Positions 16,085 to 25,569 are shown, counted from the stretch's first letter. The stretch: DNA of 64,000 nucleotides from Rhodobacteraceae bacterium EL129 (GCA_900313005.1 ONZJ01000002.1:789001-853000); one strand, 5' to 3'. Numbers and translations are program-made. Notes: generated from the letters alone by a model not told the origin.

Positions 16085-16390
16085 ATGGCTGCCAAACTGA
16101 AAAAAGGTGACAAGGTCATCGTGCTTGCGGGCAAAGACAAGGGCAAAGAAGGCACAATCGCCTCCGTGGACCCTAAAGCCGGTAAAGCAGTCGTAGACGG
16201 CGTGAACATGGCGATCCGCCACACCCGTCAGAGCCAAACCAGCCAAGGCGGTCGCTTGCCCAAGGCAATGCCGATCGACCTGAGCAACCTGGCTTTCGTT
16301 GACAAAAATGGCAAACCTTCCCGCGTCGGCTTCAAAATGGACGGCGACAAGAAAGTGCGTTTTGCCAAAACAACAGGGGATGTGATCTGA
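16085..16390 (+). CDS. rplX: 50S ribosomal protein L24
   Basis: L24, 101 aa, an assembly-initiating 23S-binding protein. The KOW motif is at residues ~5-25 ([20 protein letters not shown]). Its TGA stop overlaps the rplE ATG by one base (TGATG), which implies coupling. Confidence 0.98.
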   Translation: MAAKLKKGDKVIVLAGKDKGKEGTIASVDPKAGKAVVDGVNMAIRHTRQSQTSQGGRLPKAMPIDLSNLAFVDKNGKPSRVGFKMDGDKKVRFAKTTGDVI

Positions 16391-16953
16391 TGCTTGATGC
16401 TGACAACTATACCCCACGTCTGAAGACCCAGTACCGGGACGTCATTCGCGCCGCTCTGAAAGAAGAGTTTGGCTACAAGAACGACATGCAGATCCCGCGT
16501 CTGGAAAAAATCGTCCTGAACATCGGTTGTGGTGCCGAGGCGGTCAAAGATTCCAAGAAAGCCAAATCGGCCCAGGAAGATCTGTCCACCATCGCAGGCC
16601 AACACGCTGTGATGACCACTGCGAAAAACTCAATCGCCGGCTTCCGCGTTCGCGAAGGCATGCCGATGGGTGCAAAGGTGACACTGCGCGGCGACCGGAT
16701 GTTTGAATTTCTGGACCGTCTGGTGACCATCGCCATGCCTCGTATCCGCGACTTCCGCGGCGTATCCGGCAAATCGTTCGATGGTCGTGGCAACTATGCC
16801 ATGGGCCTGAAAGAGCACATCGTGTTCCCCGAGATTAACTTCGACAAGGTCGACGAAGTTTGGGGTATGGACATTGTAATCGGAACCACGGCGCAGACCG
16901 ACGCTGAAGCCAAGGCGCTGTTGAAAGCTTTCAACATGCCCTTCAACAGCTGA
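16390..16953 (+). CDS. rplE: 50S ribosomal protein L5
   Basis: L5, 187 aa, which binds 5S rRNA in the central protuberance. [20 protein letters not shown] and [19 protein letters not shown] are conserved blocks. It overlaps rplX by one base. Confidence 0.98.
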   Translation: MLDADNYTPRLKTQYRDVIRAALKEEFGYKNDMQIPRLEKIVLNIGCGAEAVKDSKKAKSAQEDLSTIAGQHAVMTTAKNSIAGFRVREGMPMGAKVTLRGDRMFEFLDRLVTIAMPRIRDFRGVSGKSFDGRGNYAMGLKEHIVFPEINFDKVDEVWGMDIVIGTTAQTDAEAKALLKAFNMPFNS

Positions 16954-16972
16954 GCCGCGGGAGGATTTAGAC

Positions 16973-17278
16973 ATGGCTAAAAAAGCAATGATCGAGCGCG
17001 AGAAGAAGCGCGAGAAGCTTGTAAAGCAATACGCCGCGAAACGTGCCGCGTTGAAAGAGATCATCTCGGACGAAAGCAAGCCGATGGAAGAGCGTTTCCG
17101 CGCCTCCCTGAAGCTGGCCAAACTGCCACGCAACAGTTCAGCCACCCGGCTGCACAACCGTTGCCAGCTGACAGGTCGTCCACACGCGTACTATCGCAAA
17201 TTGAAAATCAGCCGGATCGCTCTGCGTGATCTGGGCTCGGCGGGTCAATTGCCCGGCGTTGTGAAATCAAGCTGGTAA
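16973..17278 (+). CDS. rpsN: 30S ribosomal protein S14 (zinc-free type)
   Basis: S14, 101 aa, the long E. coli-like form. It lacks the paired CxxC motifs of the short zinc-binding form and contains only one Cys ([20 protein letters not shown] region). It assembles into the 30S head. GGGAGGATTTAGAC precedes the start. Confidence 0.98.
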   Translation: MAKKAMIEREKKREKLVKQYAAKRAALKEIISDESKPMEERFRASLKLAKLPRNSSATRLHNRCQLTGRPHAYYRKLKISRIALRDLGSAGQLPGVVKSSW

Positions 17279-17292
17279 GGAGGGCATAGATT

Positions 17293-17685
17293 ATGAACGA
17301 TCCTATCGCAGACATGCTCACCCGTATCCGCAATGCTCAGATGCGTGGCAAGTCCACCGTCTCCACGCCAGCGTCCAAGCTGCGTGGCTGGGTATTGGAT
17401 GTGTTGGCCGACGAAGGCTACATCCGCGGCTATGAAAGCACCACAGGCGCAGATGGCCACCCGGCTATCGAAATCAGCCTGAAATACTTCGATGGCGAAC
17501 CCGTCATTCGCGAGATGAAGCGGGTCTCCAAGCCCGGTCGTCGCGTGTACATGGGCGTCAAGGACATCCCCGTGGTCCGTCAGGGCCTGGGCGTGTCGAT
17601 TGTGTCAACACCGAAAGGTGTGATGTCGGATGCATCAGCCCGCGCTGCCAATGTTGGCGGCGAGGTTCTGTGCACCATCTTCTAA
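17293..17685 (+). CDS. rpsH: 30S ribosomal protein S8
   Basis: S8, 130 aa, a primary 16S rRNA binder. In E. coli it is the translational repressor of the spc operon; the target site is not evident here. [20 protein letters not shown] and the C-terminal [16 protein letters not shown] and GGEVLCTIF are diagnostic. GGAGGGCATAGATT precedes the start. Confidence 0.98.
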   Translation: MNDPIADMLTRIRNAQMRGKSTVSTPASKLRGWVLDVLADEGYIRGYESTTGADGHPAIEISLKYFDGEPVIREMKRVSKPGRRVYMGVKDIPVVRQGLGVSIVSTPKGVMSDASARAANVGGEVLCTIF

Positions 17686-17698
17686 GGAGGGCAGTGTA

Positions 17699-18232
17699 AT
17701 GTCTCGTATCGGCAAACAACCGGTCGCCCTGCCTTCTGGCGTCACGGCAACCCTTTCGGGCCAGACGCTCGAAGTGAAAGGTCCCAAGGACACGCAAAGC
17801 TTTACCGCCACGGATGACGTGACGATCACCATCGAGGAAGGCCAAATCTCGGTCACACCTCGCGGTAAATCCAAGCGCGCGCGCCAGCAATGGGGTATGA
17901 CCCGCACGGTCATCGCCAACCTGGTGCACGGCTCCTCCGAGCTGTTCAAAAAAGAACTGGAAATCCGCGGCGTTGGGTACCGGGCTCAGATGCAGGGCAA
18001 TGTCCTGAAGCTGAACCTTGGTCTGTCCCACGATGTTGATTTTGAAGTTCCTGCTGGAGTGACTGTCACGGCCCCCAAACCCACGGAATTGATCGTGGAA
18101 GGTCATGACAAGCAACTCGTCGGACAGGTTGCGGCAAACATCCGCGACTGGCGTCGTCCCGAGCCCTACAAAGGCAAAGGCATTCGCTACAAAGACGAGT
18201 ATATCTTCCAGAAGGAAGGCAAGAAGAAGTAA
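17699..18232 (+). CDS. rplF: 50S ribosomal protein L6
   Basis: L6, 177 aa, the family length, two repeated domains near the sarcin-ricin loop. [15 protein letters not shown] opens it, and [16 protein letters not shown] is the conserved C-terminal block. The start at 17699 follows AAGGAGGGCAGTGTA. The frame stays open 23 codons further upstream, but that lies inside rpsH. Confidence 0.98.
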   Translation: MSRIGKQPVALPSGVTATLSGQTLEVKGPKDTQSFTATDDVTITIEEGQISVTPRGKSKRARQQWGMTRTVIANLVHGSSELFKKELEIRGVGYRAQMQGNVLKLNLGLSHDVDFEVPAGVTVTAPKPTELIVEGHDKQLVGQVAANIRDWRRPEPYKGKGIRYKDEYIFQKEGKKK

Positions 18233-18244
18233 GGACGCGATAAA

Positions 18245-18601
18245 ATGGCAAACAGCAAAAGAACACTGTTCCTTAAGCGCCGCCTGCGCGTTCGGAACAA
18301 ACTTCGTAAGGTCAATGCGGGACGGGCTCGCCTGTCTGTACACCGTTCCTCCAAGAACATCAGCGTTCAGCTGATCGACGATGTGAACGGCGTCACGCTG
18401 GCTTCGGCCTCGACCATGGAAAAAGCCCTGTCGACCGGTAAGAACGACGTCGACGCCGCCACCAAAGTGGGTTCAGCCATTGCTGAACGCGCCAAAAAGG
18501 CCGGTGTCTCCGAAGCGTATTTCGACCGCGGCGGCTTTCTGTTCCACGGCCGGATCAAGGCTCTGGCCGATGCTGCCCGCGAGGGTGGTCTGAAGATCTA
18601 A
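18245..18601 (+). CDS. rplR: 50S ribosomal protein L18
   Basis: L18, 118 aa, a 5S rRNA-binding protein. [17 protein letters not shown] and the C-terminal [20 protein letters not shown] block are diagnostic. A 110-bp gap, unusually long for this block, separates it from rpsE. Confidence 0.98.
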   Translation: MANSKRTLFLKRRLRVRNKLRKVNAGRARLSVHRSSKNISVQLIDDVNGVTLASASTMEKALSTGKNDVDAATKVGSAIAERAKKAGVSEAYFDRGGFLFHGRIKALADAAREGGLKI

Positions 18602-18609
18602 ACGCAGAT

Positions 18610-18635
18610 GGCCCGGGGATTATCTCGGGCCTTCT
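18610..18635 (+). other. Intercistronic hairpin between rplR and rpsE
   Basis: GGCCCG (18610-18615) pairs with CGGGCC (18626-18631), followed by TTCTC. Without a real T-run it is more likely an mRNA stability or partial attenuation element than a terminator. Confidence 0.45.
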
Positions 18636-18711
18636 CGATGATCCGGGGGCGGTTTTGGCCCACTGGGATTGAATTCAAAGGGCGCATGCCCGCAGTATAA
18701 GGACGCCAACA

Positions 18712-19278
18712 ATGGCAAGAGATGACAACCGCCGTGGAGGTCGCGATCGCGACGAAACGCCGGAATTCGCTGACCGTCTGGTTGCAATCAACCGCGTGTC
18801 GAAAACAGTAAAAGGGGGCAAGCGCTTTGGCTTTGCTGCTCTCGTCGTTGTGGGTGACCAAAAAGGTCGCGTCGGCTTCGGCAAGGGTAAAGCCAAAGAG
18901 GTGCCTGAGGCGATCCGCAAAGCCACCGAGCAAGCCAAGCGTCAGATGGTCCGTGTGCCTCTGCGCGAAGGCCGCACGTTGCACCACGATGTTGAGGGCC
19001 GTCACGGCGCCGGCAAAGTGGTCATGCGCACAGCCCCAACCGGTACCGGTATCATCGCCGGTGGTCCGATGCGTGCTGTGTTTGAAATGCTGGGCGTTCA
19101 GGACGTGGTTGCCAAATCCATTGGCTCGCAGAACCCCTACAACATGATCCGCGCAACGATTGATGGCCTCAAGAAAGAAGCCAGCCCTCGTATGGTAGCG
19201 CAACGTCGTGGCAAGAAAGTCGGCGACATCTTGAAAAAAGATGACGCGCCGGCTGCTGCCGCGGATGCAGACGCGTAA
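18712..19278 (+). CDS. rpsE: 30S ribosomal protein S5
   Basis: S5, 188 aa (E. coli 167), with an extended alanine/aspartate-rich C-terminus. It acts in decoding accuracy and mRNA unwinding. The dsRBD-like N-terminal domain includes [20 protein letters not shown], and [18 protein letters not shown] marks the second domain. TATAAGGACGCCAACA precedes the start. Confidence 0.98.
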   Translation: MARDDNRRGGRDRDETPEFADRLVAINRVSKTVKGGKRFGFAALVVVGDQKGRVGFGKGKAKEVPEAIRKATEQAKRQMVRVPLREGRTLHHDVEGRHGAGKVVMRTAPTGTGIIAGGPMRAVFEMLGVQDVVAKSIGSQNPYNMIRATIDGLKKEASPRMVAQRRGKKVGDILKKDDAPAAAADADA

Positions 19279-19291
19279 GGAGACCTGAGAG

Positions 19292-19480
19292 ATGGCTAAA
19301 ACAATCGTTGTTCGTCAGATCGGCTCCCCGATCCGCCGCCCAATCAAACAGCGCCAGACGCTGATCGGCCTGGGCCTGAACAAAATGCACAAAACACGCG
19401 AGCTGGAAGACACCCCAGCCGTGCGTGGCATGATCGCAAAGATCCCCCACATGGTGGAAATCGTTGAGGAGAAGGGCTGA
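19292..19480 (+). CDS. rpmD: 50S ribosomal protein L30
   Basis: L30, 62 aa, normal length. It contains the family core [20 protein letters not shown]. It is 13 bp after rpsE with AAGGAGACCTGAGAG upstream. In most bacteria rplO follows within a few bases; here two hairpins close the unit and rplO is about 3.4 kb away. Confidence 0.97.
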   Translation: MAKTIVVRQIGSPIRRPIKQRQTLIGLGLNKMHKTRELEDTPAVRGMIAKIPHMVEIVEEKG

Positions 19481-19493
19481 GCTATCAGCTCCA

Positions 19494-19561
19494 GTTCCGG
19501 ACCTGATCCGGAACCTCTGAGATAAACGCACCCCGGTCAGAAATGGCTGGGGTGTTTTTTT
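19494..19561 (+). terminator. Double hairpin terminator after rpmD
   Basis: The first hairpin is GTTCCGGA (19494-19501) with TCCGGAAC (19507-19514). The second is CACCCC (19529-19534) with GGGGTG (19549-19554), followed by seven T. It ends the rpmC-rpmD operon. Confidence 0.9.
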
Positions 19562-19594
19562 GTGCGCGGGATAGTGATGTGCTAAGGGTGGATC

Positions 19595-19804
19595 ATGCGG
19601 AAATATGCCATCATACGCGTGCCGGGCAGCGGCCCGCCTGCTTTGATCGACATGGATAGCATCTTTTCTGACAAAGCGGAGGCGCAGGCGAAACTGGCTC
19701 AGATCGAAAAGACACAGTTGAAAGCGCACCACACCTTTCTGGACATCGTTTCGTTCGAAGGAAACGCCGAGGAAGAGCTGCCCAAGCTTGGGATCATCTT
19801 CTGA
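19595..19804 (+). CDS. Small hypothetical protein
   Basis: 69 aa, no signal or membrane segment. It begins MRKYAIIRVPGSGPPALIDM, with a mixed charged middle (DKAEAQAKLAQIEKTQLKAHH) and ends ELPKLGIIF. It reads like a small alpha/beta protein. It stands alone behind the rpmD terminator; GGGTGGATC precedes the start. No family recognised. Confidence 0.6.
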   Translation: MRKYAIIRVPGSGPPALIDMDSIFSDKAEAQAKLAQIEKTQLKAHHTFLDIVSFEGNAEEELPKLGIIF

Positions 19805-19837
19805 GAACACCCGTTGCAGGGGTTCTTGCGGCGCGGC

Positions 19838-20542
19838 TTATCCAGCGTGGGCGGTCTTTCGCGTCAGACCAATCACCGCACATCCCAACGTCTCCCGCAA
19901 CGCCGCGGCAAGTTCCTCCACTGTCTCCGTGTTCACATACATTCCACCCGTCTGGTCGGACAGGCATTTGGCCACGGTCTCGCCTTGGTATTCCTTCACC
20001 TCAGGGCTGTTCCATGAAAACGGATCAAAGGACACACGGAACCCGATGACATGCACTGTCAGCCGGGTGTTCTCGGCCAGATAGGCCCCCAGCTCACAGG
20101 GGCGCCCGCCGCAGGTTTCATTGCCATCCGTCACCAATACGATAATTCCTTCCGGCCCCAAAACAGCGGCGGCTTCCTCAACCGAGGCGGCGAGGGGCGT
20201 CATGCCACCAGGCGTCAACGCGTCCACATCACGCATCACCGGAGCCGCGGCATCAGGAACGGGTGTGAATTTCAAAGATATGCCAGAACATCCCTCATCC
20301 CCGCCGGGGCCGTAGACGATCAACCCGACCCGCCGGATGGGCGCGATTTCGGGCATGGCTTGGGCAATGGCCTGACGGGCGTCATCAATGCGCGTGGGGG
20401 TGCGTGGCGAAAACCCTTTCTCATCCATCGAGGCCGAGCCATCCATCACCAGCATCGCATCTCGCGCGCAGCCGTTCTGCGCCATGGCAGGGGTAAGCCC
20501 CAGCATCAGGGCAAAAACAGTGAGGGGGGCCGCACGCAGCAT
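19838..20542 (-). CDS. Exported von Willebrand factor A-domain protein
   Basis: 234 aa. A signal peptide at residues 1-21 ends in AMA. A VWA domain follows, with a complete-looking MIDAS: DGSAS near residue 34, a threonine in PGGMTPLAA, and aspartate in LVTDGNETCGG. Several cysteines suggest disulfides. It should bind a divalent metal and a protein partner outside the cytoplasm. It is divergent from the ectC-like gene. Partner and function unknown. Confidence 0.85.
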   Translation of the reverse strand: MLRAAPLTVFALMLGLTPAMAQNGCARDAMLVMDGSASMDEKGFSPRTPTRIDDARQAIAQAMPEIAPIRRVGLIVYGPGGDEGCSGISLKFTPVPDAAAPVMRDVDALTPGGMTPLAASVEEAAAVLGPEGIIVLVTDGNETCGGRPCELGAYLAENTRLTVHVIGFRVSFDPFSWNSPEVKEYQGETVAKCLSDQTGGMYVNTETVEELAAALRETLGCAVIGLTRKTAHAG

Positions 20543-20623
20543 AGCCCATCACACACCGGGACAGCAGATAAATCAATCGGTAGGGTAGGGCGATAGACCA
20601 CGAATGCACAAAGGAATGATCAC

Positions 20624-21007
20624 ATGTTCGTCAAACACCTCTCGGATATCCTTGGCACGGAGGCCCATGTCACCGGCGATGCCTTTGAAAGCCGCCGCAT
20701 GGTGCTGGCACACGACGGGTTGGGGTATTCCCTGCATGATACGCTGATTAAGGCCGGAACCACGCAACATCTGCATTACAAGAACCACATCGAAGCGAAC
20801 TACTGCTTTGAGGGCAGGGGAGAGGTGGAGAATGTGGCGACGGGTGAGGTGTTCCCGCTAGAGGCCGGCTCGCTCTATGTGCTCGACCAGCACGACGCGC
20901 ATATTGTGCGGGCCGAGACGGATATGCGGCTGGTGTGCATCTTCACACCTGCTTTGACCGGGCAGGAAAAGCATGATGCGGCTGGGAGTTATGGGGTGGC
21001 GGAGTGA
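20624..21007 (+). CDS. ectC: Stand-alone ectoine synthase (EctC)-like cupin protein
   Basis: 127 aa, the length of EctC. The cupin core carries the characteristic SLHDTLIKAGTTQHLHYKNH (about 37-56), EANYCFEGRGEVE and LDQHDAHIVRAETDMRLVC blocks. EctC dehydrates N-gamma-acetyl-diaminobutyrate to ectoine, an osmolyte. No ectA or ectB is in the window, so this is a solitary copy that may condense a precursor made elsewhere or imported, or may have a changed substrate. It is convergent with the AraC gene, 12 bp apart. Confidence 0.85.
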   Translation: MFVKHLSDILGTEAHVTGDAFESRRMVLAHDGLGYSLHDTLIKAGTTQHLHYKNHIEANYCFEGRGEVENVATGEVFPLEAGSLYVLDQHDAHIVRAETDMRLVCIFTPALTGQEKHDAAGSYGVAE

Positions 21008-21019
21008 CGCAGCCCGCGA

Positions 21020-22144
21020 TCAGGCCACATCCGATTGCTTTAGCCGCTCCAGAAAATCCGTGGGCGTTTGGCCGGTGTGCTTGCGGAAGGCTTTGCTAAA
21101 GCTGACCCGGTTGTTGAACCCTGCATCAAAGGCCAGCCGGGTCAGATTGGTCTTGCCATGTTTGCGCAGATGGTCGGCGGCAAATTTGGCCCTGTAGCCG
21201 TTCACGTAGTCATAGAAATTCTTGTGATGGTGCTGATTGATCACCTGCGATAGATGATGTGGGCTCAGACCCGCGATGTCGGCCAGTTCTGCCAGTTTCA
21301 GATCGTTTTGCAAAAACACCTGTTTGGTTTCCATCACCCGGTCCAGCTTGTCCGCCAGTTCGGCCCCGAGCTGTTCATCCACGGGCGAGCCGAGGTATTT
21401 TGTGCTGGCCCCAGACACGACCGGTTGCGGCGCAAGGCTGTGCCCTAGCAGTATTTCCGGCTGACGCAGAGACAGATACCCGATGGCAAAGACGCTGCAG
21501 GCCTCGGCCAGCAATACTGCGTCGTAGAACTCTGGTCGTGTCACTCCAAAGAAGATTGCAGGAATGTTCAAAGCGAAATCTGCTGCGAGGATCACGGAAA
21601 ACAACACCACAACGATTGTCAGCCAGTTGAGGTTGATCTTGTCCAATGCCGAGCGTGTTTCCATGGCCTTGGCCCGGTAAGTTCTTAGCAGTCGCAAAGA
21701 CAGCAGAAAATACGCGGCGATCTGCACATAGATTAACGCGACGATGGATTTATGCACATAGCCATAAAACAGCGCGCCGCTTTGGGTGTCCGAGTAAAGA
21801 TGTATCGGGATCTGCGCCAGACCGGCAAGAATGGCGGGCAGGGCATGCAAGAAAAGCCGCCTGATCGTCACATCGCGAAGGTGCGACAGCTGGCCGACAT
21901 AAAGGTAAAGCACAGGCGCCCACAGCAGGGGGGTCACCCAAAGGTAATAGTCGATCAGAAACCGGTGAAACTCTCCGCCGGTTTTCTGAACAAAGACGTT
22001 CCACATGGTGATGGTCAGCAATCCGACCAGCCCGGCCAGCAGCAAATTGGCCTTGCGATTGGCGAAGCCATTTAGAACCAGCAGCAAGACCAAAGCCACG
22101 CCATGAATGGCAGCGCCAAGGAAAAGGGTGTCGATTGTAATCAT
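21020..22144 (-). CDS. Membrane-anchored AraC-family transcriptional regulator
   Basis: 374 aa. The N-terminal ~230 residues contain about seven hydrophobic helices (opening MITIDTLFLGAAIHGVALVL), followed by a cytoplasmic AraC DNA-binding domain at about 270-370 (LKLAELADIAGLSPHHLSQV and FDAGFNNRVSFSKAFRKHTG). This layout suggests a one-component sensor that detects a signal in or across the membrane. The start at 22144 is chosen because it begins the first membrane helix; the frame stays open upstream to 22414 but overlaps the divergent gene. It is divergent from the secreted protein at 22317, its likely target. Confidence 0.85.
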   Translation of the reverse strand: MITIDTLFLGAAIHGVALVLLLVLNGFANRKANLLLAGLVGLLTITMWNVFVQKTGGEFHRFLIDYYLWVTPLLWAPVLYLYVGQLSHLRDVTIRRLFLHALPAILAGLAQIPIHLYSDTQSGALFYGYVHKSIVALIYVQIAAYFLLSLRLLRTYRAKAMETRSALDKINLNWLTIVVVLFSVILAADFALNIPAIFFGVTRPEFYDAVLLAEACSVFAIGYLSLRQPEILLGHSLAPQPVVSGASTKYLGSPVDEQLGAELADKLDRVMETKQVFLQNDLKLAELADIAGLSPHHLSQVINQHHHKNFYDYVNGYRAKFAADHLRKHGKTNLTRLAFDAGFNNRVSFSKAFRKHTGQTPTDFLERLKQSDVA

Positions 22145-22316
22145 GTGTTTTTCCAGCCCTTCGGATGATTGACTGCTTAGCATCGCATTTGGATGAGTTG
22201 GTAAATTTCTATCCAGATTATCGCTTTGATCGGCCGTGACCCTTCTTTGTGATCTGGCTGCGCTTGGGTGACACATCATCCCAGCGGGCATTTCAAGACA
22301 AACAAGGAGATACTCT

Positions 22317-22685
22317 ATGAAGACAGGGAAAATGATCACGCTTTTGGCCACGGGCCTCACTCTGATTGCTGGTATGGCTGCGGCAGGACAAAAAGCAACA
22401 GGGGATGAAATCAAAGCCTTTGTGTCGGGAAAAACCGTTCAGGGCAGCATGTTGGTGGACGAATACCAAAAGTATTCCGAGTTCTACATGCCAGATGGCA
22501 CGATCAAGGGGGATGGATACACCGGGAAATGGTCCATTTCTGATGACAGCATGTGTTTTGCCTATGGCGGTGAATCCTCTGGCTGTTGGCAGGCGACCAT
22601 CGAAGGTCCGGCCATCATCTGGTGGAAAGACGGTGCCGTAGACGGGGCCGCCGTGGGCAAGGAAGGCAACGGAAACGGTTACTGA
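22317..22685 (+). CDS. Small exported protein of unknown function
   Basis: 122 aa. A signal peptide at residues 1-23 ends in MAAA. The mature protein is about 100 aa with two cysteines (SMCFAYGGESSGCW) and several aromatic residues (GYTGKWSISDD, AIIWWKDG), suggesting a small beta-sheet periplasmic domain; a distant resemblance to DUF995-type proteins is possible. AAGGAGATACTCT precedes the start. It is divergent from the membrane AraC regulator. Confidence 0.75.
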   Translation: MKTGKMITLLATGLTLIAGMAAAGQKATGDEIKAFVSGKTVQGSMLVDEYQKYSEFYMPDGTIKGDGYTGKWSISDDSMCFAYGGESSGCWQATIEGPAIIWWKDGAVDGAAVGKEGNGNGY

Positions 22686-22692
22686 TGCAGCG

Positions 22693-22762
22693 CGCCCTGC
22701 TGATGACATTAGGGGCAGGGCGCTCTCATCCAAAGCCGGGTCTGCTCAGGTCAGACCCGGCT
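22693..22762 (+). terminator. Two tandem hairpins after the small exported protein
   Basis: CGCCCTGC/GCAGGGCG (22693-22722) is followed by an 11-bp stem AGCCGGGTCTG/CAGACCCGGCT (22734-22762). Neither has a strong T-run, so these may be Rho-assisted or 3'-protective. Confidence 0.6.
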
Positions 22763-22775
22763 GCGATCTCTGCCC

Positions 22776-22804
22776 TTGATTGCCGCGAATAACCCGTCTA
22801 TACG
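22776..22804 (+). promoter_or_regulatory. Predicted promoter of rplO-secY-adk
   Basis: TTGATT (22776-22781), a 17-nt spacer, then TATACG (22799-22804). The leader to rplO would be about 90 nt. Confidence 0.6.
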
Positions 22805-22902
22805 CCCCCGGTGGCCCATTGGGGTCATGGAATCAAAACCAAGAAACGCCGTGGTTGGCCCGTTCACGCTTCGGGGGTCACATCCGGCTTAGGAGAAGCG
22901 AT

Positions 22903-23388
22903 ATGAAACTGCATGAATTGCGCGACAACGACGGCGCAACCAAAAAACCACAACGCATTGGCCGTGGCCCGGGTTCGGGCAAAGGTAAAACCGGTGGTCG
23001 TGGTATCAAAGGTCAGAAATCCCGCTCAGGTGTGGCGATCAAAGGATACGAAGGCGGCCAGATGCCTTTGTACCAACGTCTGCCAAAGCGTGGCTTTAAC
23101 AAGCCAAACCGCAAGAAATTTGCCGTTGTGAACCTGGGCCTGATCCAGAAATTCATCGACGCCAAGAAACTGGACGCCAAGAAAGCCATCACCGAAGATG
23201 TGCTGCTGGAAAGCGGCCTGATCCGTCGCAAGTTGGACGGCGTGCGTGTTCTGGCGAAAGGCGAAGTTTCGGCTAAGCTGAAGCTGGAAGTCACAGGTGC
23301 CTCGAAATCCGCGATTGAGGCGGTTGAGAAGGCTGGTGGCTCGCTGACTGTCACATCTGTGGCATCATCCGAGGCCGCGGCTGAATAA
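22903..23388 (+). CDS. rplO: 50S ribosomal protein L15
   Basis: L15, 161 aa. The glycine/lysine-rich N-terminus ([20 protein letters not shown]) and the [17 protein letters not shown] block are diagnostic. It is a late-assembly 50S protein. The start at 22903 has AGGAGAAGCG upstream; the frame is open 41 codons earlier through the leader. It heads an rplO-secY-adk unit that restarts after the 3.4 kb insertion. Confidence 0.98.
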   Translation: MKLHELRDNDGATKKPQRIGRGPGSGKGKTGGRGIKGQKSRSGVAIKGYEGGQMPLYQRLPKRGFNKPNRKKFAVVNLGLIQKFIDAKKLDAKKAITEDVLLESGLIRRKLDGVRVLAKGEVSAKLKLEVTGASKSAIEAVEKAGGSLTVTSVASSEAAAE

Positions 23389-23442
23389 GAGGTTGTGAGA
23401 GGGCCACGCGCCCCTTACATACTTCCTTAGTTTTCCAAAATT

Positions 23443-23479
23443 CGCCGCCCGGCCGGAAAACGGTTGGGGCGGCGTTTCT
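23443..23479 (+). terminator. Hairpin between rplO and secY
   Basis: CGCCGCCC (23443-23450) pairs with GGGCGGCG (23467-23474), followed by TTTCT. It sits between two genes normally co-transcribed and only about 25 bp before secY, so it probably works as a partial terminator lowering secY relative to rplO. Confidence 0.6.
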
Positions 23480-23497
23480 ACAATCAAAGAGAGCCTT

Positions 23498-24862
23498 ATG
23501 GTATCTGCTGCAGAACAAATGGCCGCCAACACCAGCTGGTCGGCCCTTGGCAAAGCCACTGATCTTCGCAATCGCATCCTGTTTACACTGGGTCTGCTGA
23601 TCGTCTACCGCCTGGGAACCTATATCCCGGTGCCCGGTATCGACGGCGCAGAGCTGCGGGCCTTCATGGAGGAAGCCGCCACCGGGATCGGCGGTATCCT
23701 GTCGATGTTTACTGGCGGCGCATTGGGTCGGATGGGCATCTTTGCCCTCGGGATAATGCCCTACATTTCGGCCTCGATCATCATTCAGCTGCTGACAGCG
23801 ATGGTGCCTGCTCTTGAGCAACTCAAGAAAGAAGGCGAACAGGGCCGCAAGAAGATCAACCAATACACGCGTTTCGGGACCGTGGGCCTTGCCACGTTGC
23901 AATCTTACGGCTTGGCGATGAGTCTTCAATCGGGTGATATCGTGACCAATCCGGGCGCATTCTTTGTGATTTCGTGCATGATCACCCTCGTGGGGGGCAC
24001 GATGTTCCTGATGTGGCTGGGCGAGCAAATCACCGCACGCGGCATCGGCAACGGTATCTCACTGATCATTTTCGTGGGCATTATTGCCGAAGTACCTGCC
24101 GCCCTTGCGCAGTTCTTCAGCCAGGGCCGCTCAGGCGCTATCAGCCCCGCAGTGATTATCGGTGTGATCGCAATGGTCATCATCACGATCTCCTTTGTGG
24201 TCTTCATGGAGCGTTCTTTGCGCAAGGTGCACATCCAGTATCCACGCCGTCAGGTGGGGATGAAGGTCTATGACGGCGGCAACTCGCACCTGCCGATCAA
24301 GGTCAACCCGGCGGGCGTTATCCCGGCGATCTTTGCCAGCTCATTGTTGCTGTTGCCGGTCACCATCGGCACCTTCTCGGGCAATTCCACCAATCCGGTG
24401 ATGTCGACCATTCTGGCGTATTTTGGCCCCGGCCAGCCTGCCTATCTGATCTTCTTCACCGCCATGATCGTGTTCTTTGTCTACTTCTATACCTTCAACG
24501 TGGCGTTCAAGCCGGATGATGTGGCGGACAATCTGAAAAACCAGAACGGCTTTGTGCCGGGCGTGCGTCCGGGCAAGAAAACGGCCGAGTATCTGGAGTA
24601 TGTGGTCAACCGCATTCTGGTGCTGGGTGCGGGCTATCTGGCGCTGGTCTGTCTGCTGCCGGAAATCCTGCGGGCACAACTCGCGATCCCCTTCTATTTC
24701 GGCGGGACATCCGTTCTGATTGTGGTTTCCGTCACAATGGATACAATCCAACAGGTGCAGAGCCATCTGCTGGCCCACCAGTATGAGGGCTTGATCGAAA
24801 AATCTCAGCTGAGCGGCAAAGGCAAGAAGCGCGCTCGCAGAAAGGGAACCGGACGCAAATGA
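23498..24862 (+). CDS. secY: Preprotein translocase subunit SecY
   Basis: 454 aa, the channel of the Sec translocon, inner membrane, ten transmembrane helices. Recognisable blocks are [16 protein letters not shown] (start of TM1), [21 protein letters not shown] (plug/TM2 area; core [17 protein letters not shown]) and the cytoplasmic loop [20 protein letters not shown]. The C-terminus is basic. Its stop overlaps the adk start (ATGA). Confidence 0.98.
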   Translation: MVSAAEQMAANTSWSALGKATDLRNRILFTLGLLIVYRLGTYIPVPGIDGAELRAFMEEAATGIGGILSMFTGGALGRMGIFALGIMPYISASIIIQLLTAMVPALEQLKKEGEQGRKKINQYTRFGTVGLATLQSYGLAMSLQSGDIVTNPGAFFVISCMITLVGGTMFLMWLGEQITARGIGNGISLIIFVGIIAEVPAALAQFFSQGRSGAISPAVIIGVIAMVIITISFVVFMERSLRKVHIQYPRRQVGMKVYDGGNSHLPIKVNPAGVIPAIFASSLLLLPVTIGTFSGNSTNPVMSTILAYFGPGQPAYLIFFTAMIVFFVYFYTFNVAFKPDDVADNLKNQNGFVPGVRPGKKTAEYLEYVVNRILVLGAGYLALVCLLPEILRAQLAIPFYFGGTSVLIVVSVTMDTIQQVQSHLLAHQYEGLIEKSQLSGKGKKRARRKGTGRK

Positions 24863-25437
24863 ACATTATCCTTCTCGGACCGCCCGGAGCGGGCAAAGGC
24901 ACGCAAGCGCAAATCCTCGTGGATGGGCGTAACATGATCCAACTGAGCACCGGCGACATGCTGCGCGAAGCCAAGGACAGCGGTACTGAGATGGGTAAGA
25001 TTGTGGCCGATGTGATGGCGCGCGGCGACTTGGTGACGGATGAAATCGTCATCGGCCTGATCCGCGAAAAGCTGCAGGGCGACAAAAAGGGCGGGTTCAT
25101 CTTTGATGGCTTCCCCCGCACTCTGGCGCAGGCGGATGCTCTGGGCGAGTTGTTGGCCGAGAATGGCGAGACACTGGACAGCGTCGTTGAAATGCAAGTC
25201 AATGACGACGTGCTGGTTGACCGTATCGTCGGTCGTGCCGAAGCAGCCGTGGCTGCAGGGGGCGAGGCACGTGCGGATGACAACGCCGAAAGCCTGAAAA
25301 TCCGGTTGATGGAATACTACAAGAAAACCTCTCCGCTGATTGGCTACTACTATGCCAAGGGCGATCTGAAATCCGTGGATGGTCTGGGCACGATTGACGA
25401 AGTGTCGGGCGAAATTGCGGGTGTTTTGGACGCTTAA
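24859..25437 (+). CDS. adk: Adenylate kinase (short-LID type)
   Basis: 192 aa. It interconverts ATP + AMP and 2 ADP. The P-loop [10 protein letters not shown] is at residues 7-16, the AMP-binding GDMLRE and [11 protein letters not shown] motifs follow, and the LID is short (no zinc-finger insert), unlike the 214-aa E. coli enzyme. The 4-bp overlap with secY indicates coupling, as in many bacteria. Confidence 0.98.
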   Translation: MNIILLGPPGAGKGTQAQILVDGRNMIQLSTGDMLREAKDSGTEMGKIVADVMARGDLVTDEIVIGLIREKLQGDKKGGFIFDGFPRTLAQADALGELLAENGETLDSVVEMQVNDDVLVDRIVGRAEAAVAAGGEARADDNAESLKIRLMEYYKKTSPLIGYYYAKGDLKSVDGLGTIDEVSGEIAGVLDA

Positions 25438-25446
25438 AGCACCAGA

Positions 25447-25569
25447 ATGATCAGTTTTGCTGACGGCCTGATTTGTGGAATAGTCATTGGACTGTTTTTT
25501 GGGTTTCTCCTAGGTGTGTATTTCAAAGGGCTCACCATGAAATTGGACCTTTGTGACGATCAGACTTAA
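25447..25569 (+). CDS. Possible 40-aa single-pass membrane microprotein
   Basis: A 40-codon frame starts 9 bp after the adk stop. Residues ~7-26 form one glycine-rich hydrophobic helix (LICGIVIGLFFGFLLGVYF) and the tail is short and polar (KLDLCDDQT). The ribosome site (AAAGCACCAGA) is weak. If real it is a small inner-membrane protein translated with adk. No family recognised. Confidence 0.4.
   Translation: MISFADGLICGIVIGLFFGFLLGVYFKGLTMKLDLCDDQT

Noticed and set aside
23498-25437. secY-adk inside a ribosomal operon as an unusual arrangement
   Set aside because: This order (rplO-secY-adk-rpsM) is standard in many bacteria.
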